Shown here: positions 44,293 through 44,951 of the stretch, piece by piece
How positions within the stretch are numbered: position 1 is the stretch's first letter
Layout: each line of letters begins with the position of its first letter
Origin: Gammaproteobacteria bacterium
GTDB taxonomy: Bacteria; Pseudomonadota; Gammaproteobacteria; Arenicellales; Arenicellaceae
NCBI GenBank assembly: GCA_017854775.1
Contig: JAFMHC010000013.1
Span: forward strand, 1-44,951
Direction: 5' to 3'
Length of the DNA stretch: 44,951 nucleotides
The notes under the pieces: model-generated
Databases searched by the model: none
Told to the model about the DNA's origin: nothing
The model's input: the letters and a program-made list of their open reading frames with translations, nothing else
Made by a program: the position numbers and the translations under genes

Positions 44293-44951
44293 ATGGATAG
44301 CACTAGCGAGTCGAAAGTAGTTGATGTCAAAGTGACGGCGGCAATTATCACAATTATTGCATCTTTGCTGGCCATCACTTTAGGGGTCAATATGGAAGTT
44401 CCGCTGTATGGGCTATATGCCAATACAGCGGGAGCCGACACAGGCATGTTGACAATAGTCTTCTCAGCCTATGTTATTGGCTTGTTGCCGACATTAATAT
44501 TTTTTGGCGGTGTATCGGATGTTTTCGGATGTAAGCGAGTATTAATATTTGCGCTAATACTGTCGGTGATTTCAAACATACTGATAATTGTGCAACCGAA
44601 TATGCATATGCTGTTTGTCGTCAGAATATTGCAGGGCATTTCAGTTGCATTGAGCCTAGGCACCTGTACTGCGTATATTACTGAATTCGCCGATTGGTCT
44701 TCAAAAGCAGCGATCATCAATGGCCTAACGGTATCTATTGGCCTCGGGTCTGGCGCGCTGATAACTTCTATTGCATTGTATGTAGGTCATAGCATAGTGC
44801 CAACAAGCTACTACATTGTACTTTTCATCGCCTTGATCTCTACTCTTTTTGCCCTTTTTCTTCCCGAAACCGCGGTTAAAAAGAATATAAGTACTGGTTT
44901 TGCCCGGCTGCCTTATTTTTATATCGACGAACGCAAATATTACGTTGTGGA
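44293..44951 (+). CDS. MFS transporter, N-terminal part
   Basis: The frame starts six bases after the ligase stop and is open to the end of the window (219 codons). About six hydrophobic segments are visible, with the DHA1-type motif A region GGVSDVFGCKRVLIFALIL between the second and third, and RILQGISVALSLGTC further on. It is probably a proton-driven exporter. As the last visible gene of the operon it may move the pathway product. The C-terminal half and substrate are not seen. Confidence 0.85.
   Translation, partial: MDSTSESKVVDVKVTAAIITIIASLLAITLGVNMEVPLYGLYANTAGADTGMLTIVFSAYVIGLLPTLIFFGGVSDVFGCKRVLIFALILSVISNILIIVQPNMHMLFVVRILQGISVALSLGTCTAYITEFADWSSKAAIINGLTVSIGLGSGALITSIALYVGHSIVPTSYYIVLFIALISTLFALFLPETAVKKNISTGFARLPYFYIDERKYYVV

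Noticed and set aside
1-44951. Prophage, integrative element ends, tRNA or rRNA genes
   Set aside because: No integrase, structural phage genes, tRNA-like cloverleaf or rRNA sequence was recognised by eye; a dedicated scan was not possible.

Overview
The window looks like chromosomal DNA of a marine-type gammaproteobacterium of moderate-to-low GC. Pointers are an RluA-type pseudouridine synthase, a Blc lipocalin, RecQ, RNase H1 with a viroplasmin-like domain, a DUF3300 protein, DUF6279 lipoprotein, an AraC regulator with a membrane sensor, and a LodA/LodB pair. The genus cannot be fixed from the sequence alone. No rRNA, tRNA, prophage or CRISPR array was seen.

Bases 1-13,500 are mostly ordinary housekeeping and envelope genes: a truncated S9 peptidase, a MazG-like pyrophosphohydrolase, an M24 peptidase, Blc lipocalin, several exported or membrane proteins of unknown role, a pseudouridine synthase, an M20 amidohydrolase with a membrane-bound AraC regulator, an Xre-type membrane regulator and a DUF1993 protein. 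Bases 13,700-23,400 hold an NDH-2-like flavoprotein, a DUF3300 protein, a three-gene minus-strand unit (outer-membrane barrel, cupredoxin-like protein, class III cyclase), and an RNase H1 / 56-aa protein / RecQ unit. A lodA-lodB-type operon follows at 23.7-26.7 kb.

From about 26.8 kb to the end the DNA is accessory in character: an internally deleted IS3 remnant, long non-coding leaders and unusual enzyme combinations. Its centrepiece is a tightly packed minus-strand operon (34,118 down to 29,489). It encodes a BesD-type Fe(II)/2-oxoglutarate radical halogenase (iron site His-X-Gly...His), a BesC-type heme-oxygenase-fold diiron oxidase, a membrane diiron hydroxylase, an outer-membrane porin-like protein, a GFA-family zinc protein and a LysE-family exporter. 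In Streptomyces cattleya BesD chlorinates lysine and BesC cleaves 4-chlorolysine to 4-chloroallylglycine, releasing formaldehyde. The GFA protein and LysE exporter therefore fit a pathway that makes and exports a chlorinated or unsaturated amino acid in a Gram-negative host, but with tailoring enzymes unlike the known bes cluster. No BesA, BesB or BesE equivalent is visible.

Five promoters between 26.9 and 38.7 kb (three minus, two plus) share TTGACA -35 boxes and copies of a CGTTAT / GATATCG operator. They would place the following in one regulon: an exported protein with a variant glyoxalase, the halogenase operon, a second exported protein, an NHL beta-propeller protein preceded by five perfectly spaced 23-bp tandem repeats, and a plus-strand operon running off the window (beta-propeller/diheme cytochrome, GloA, HbpS-like protein, acyl-CoA ligase, MFS transporter). 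All functional links within this regulon are inference from sequence, spacing and family knowledge.
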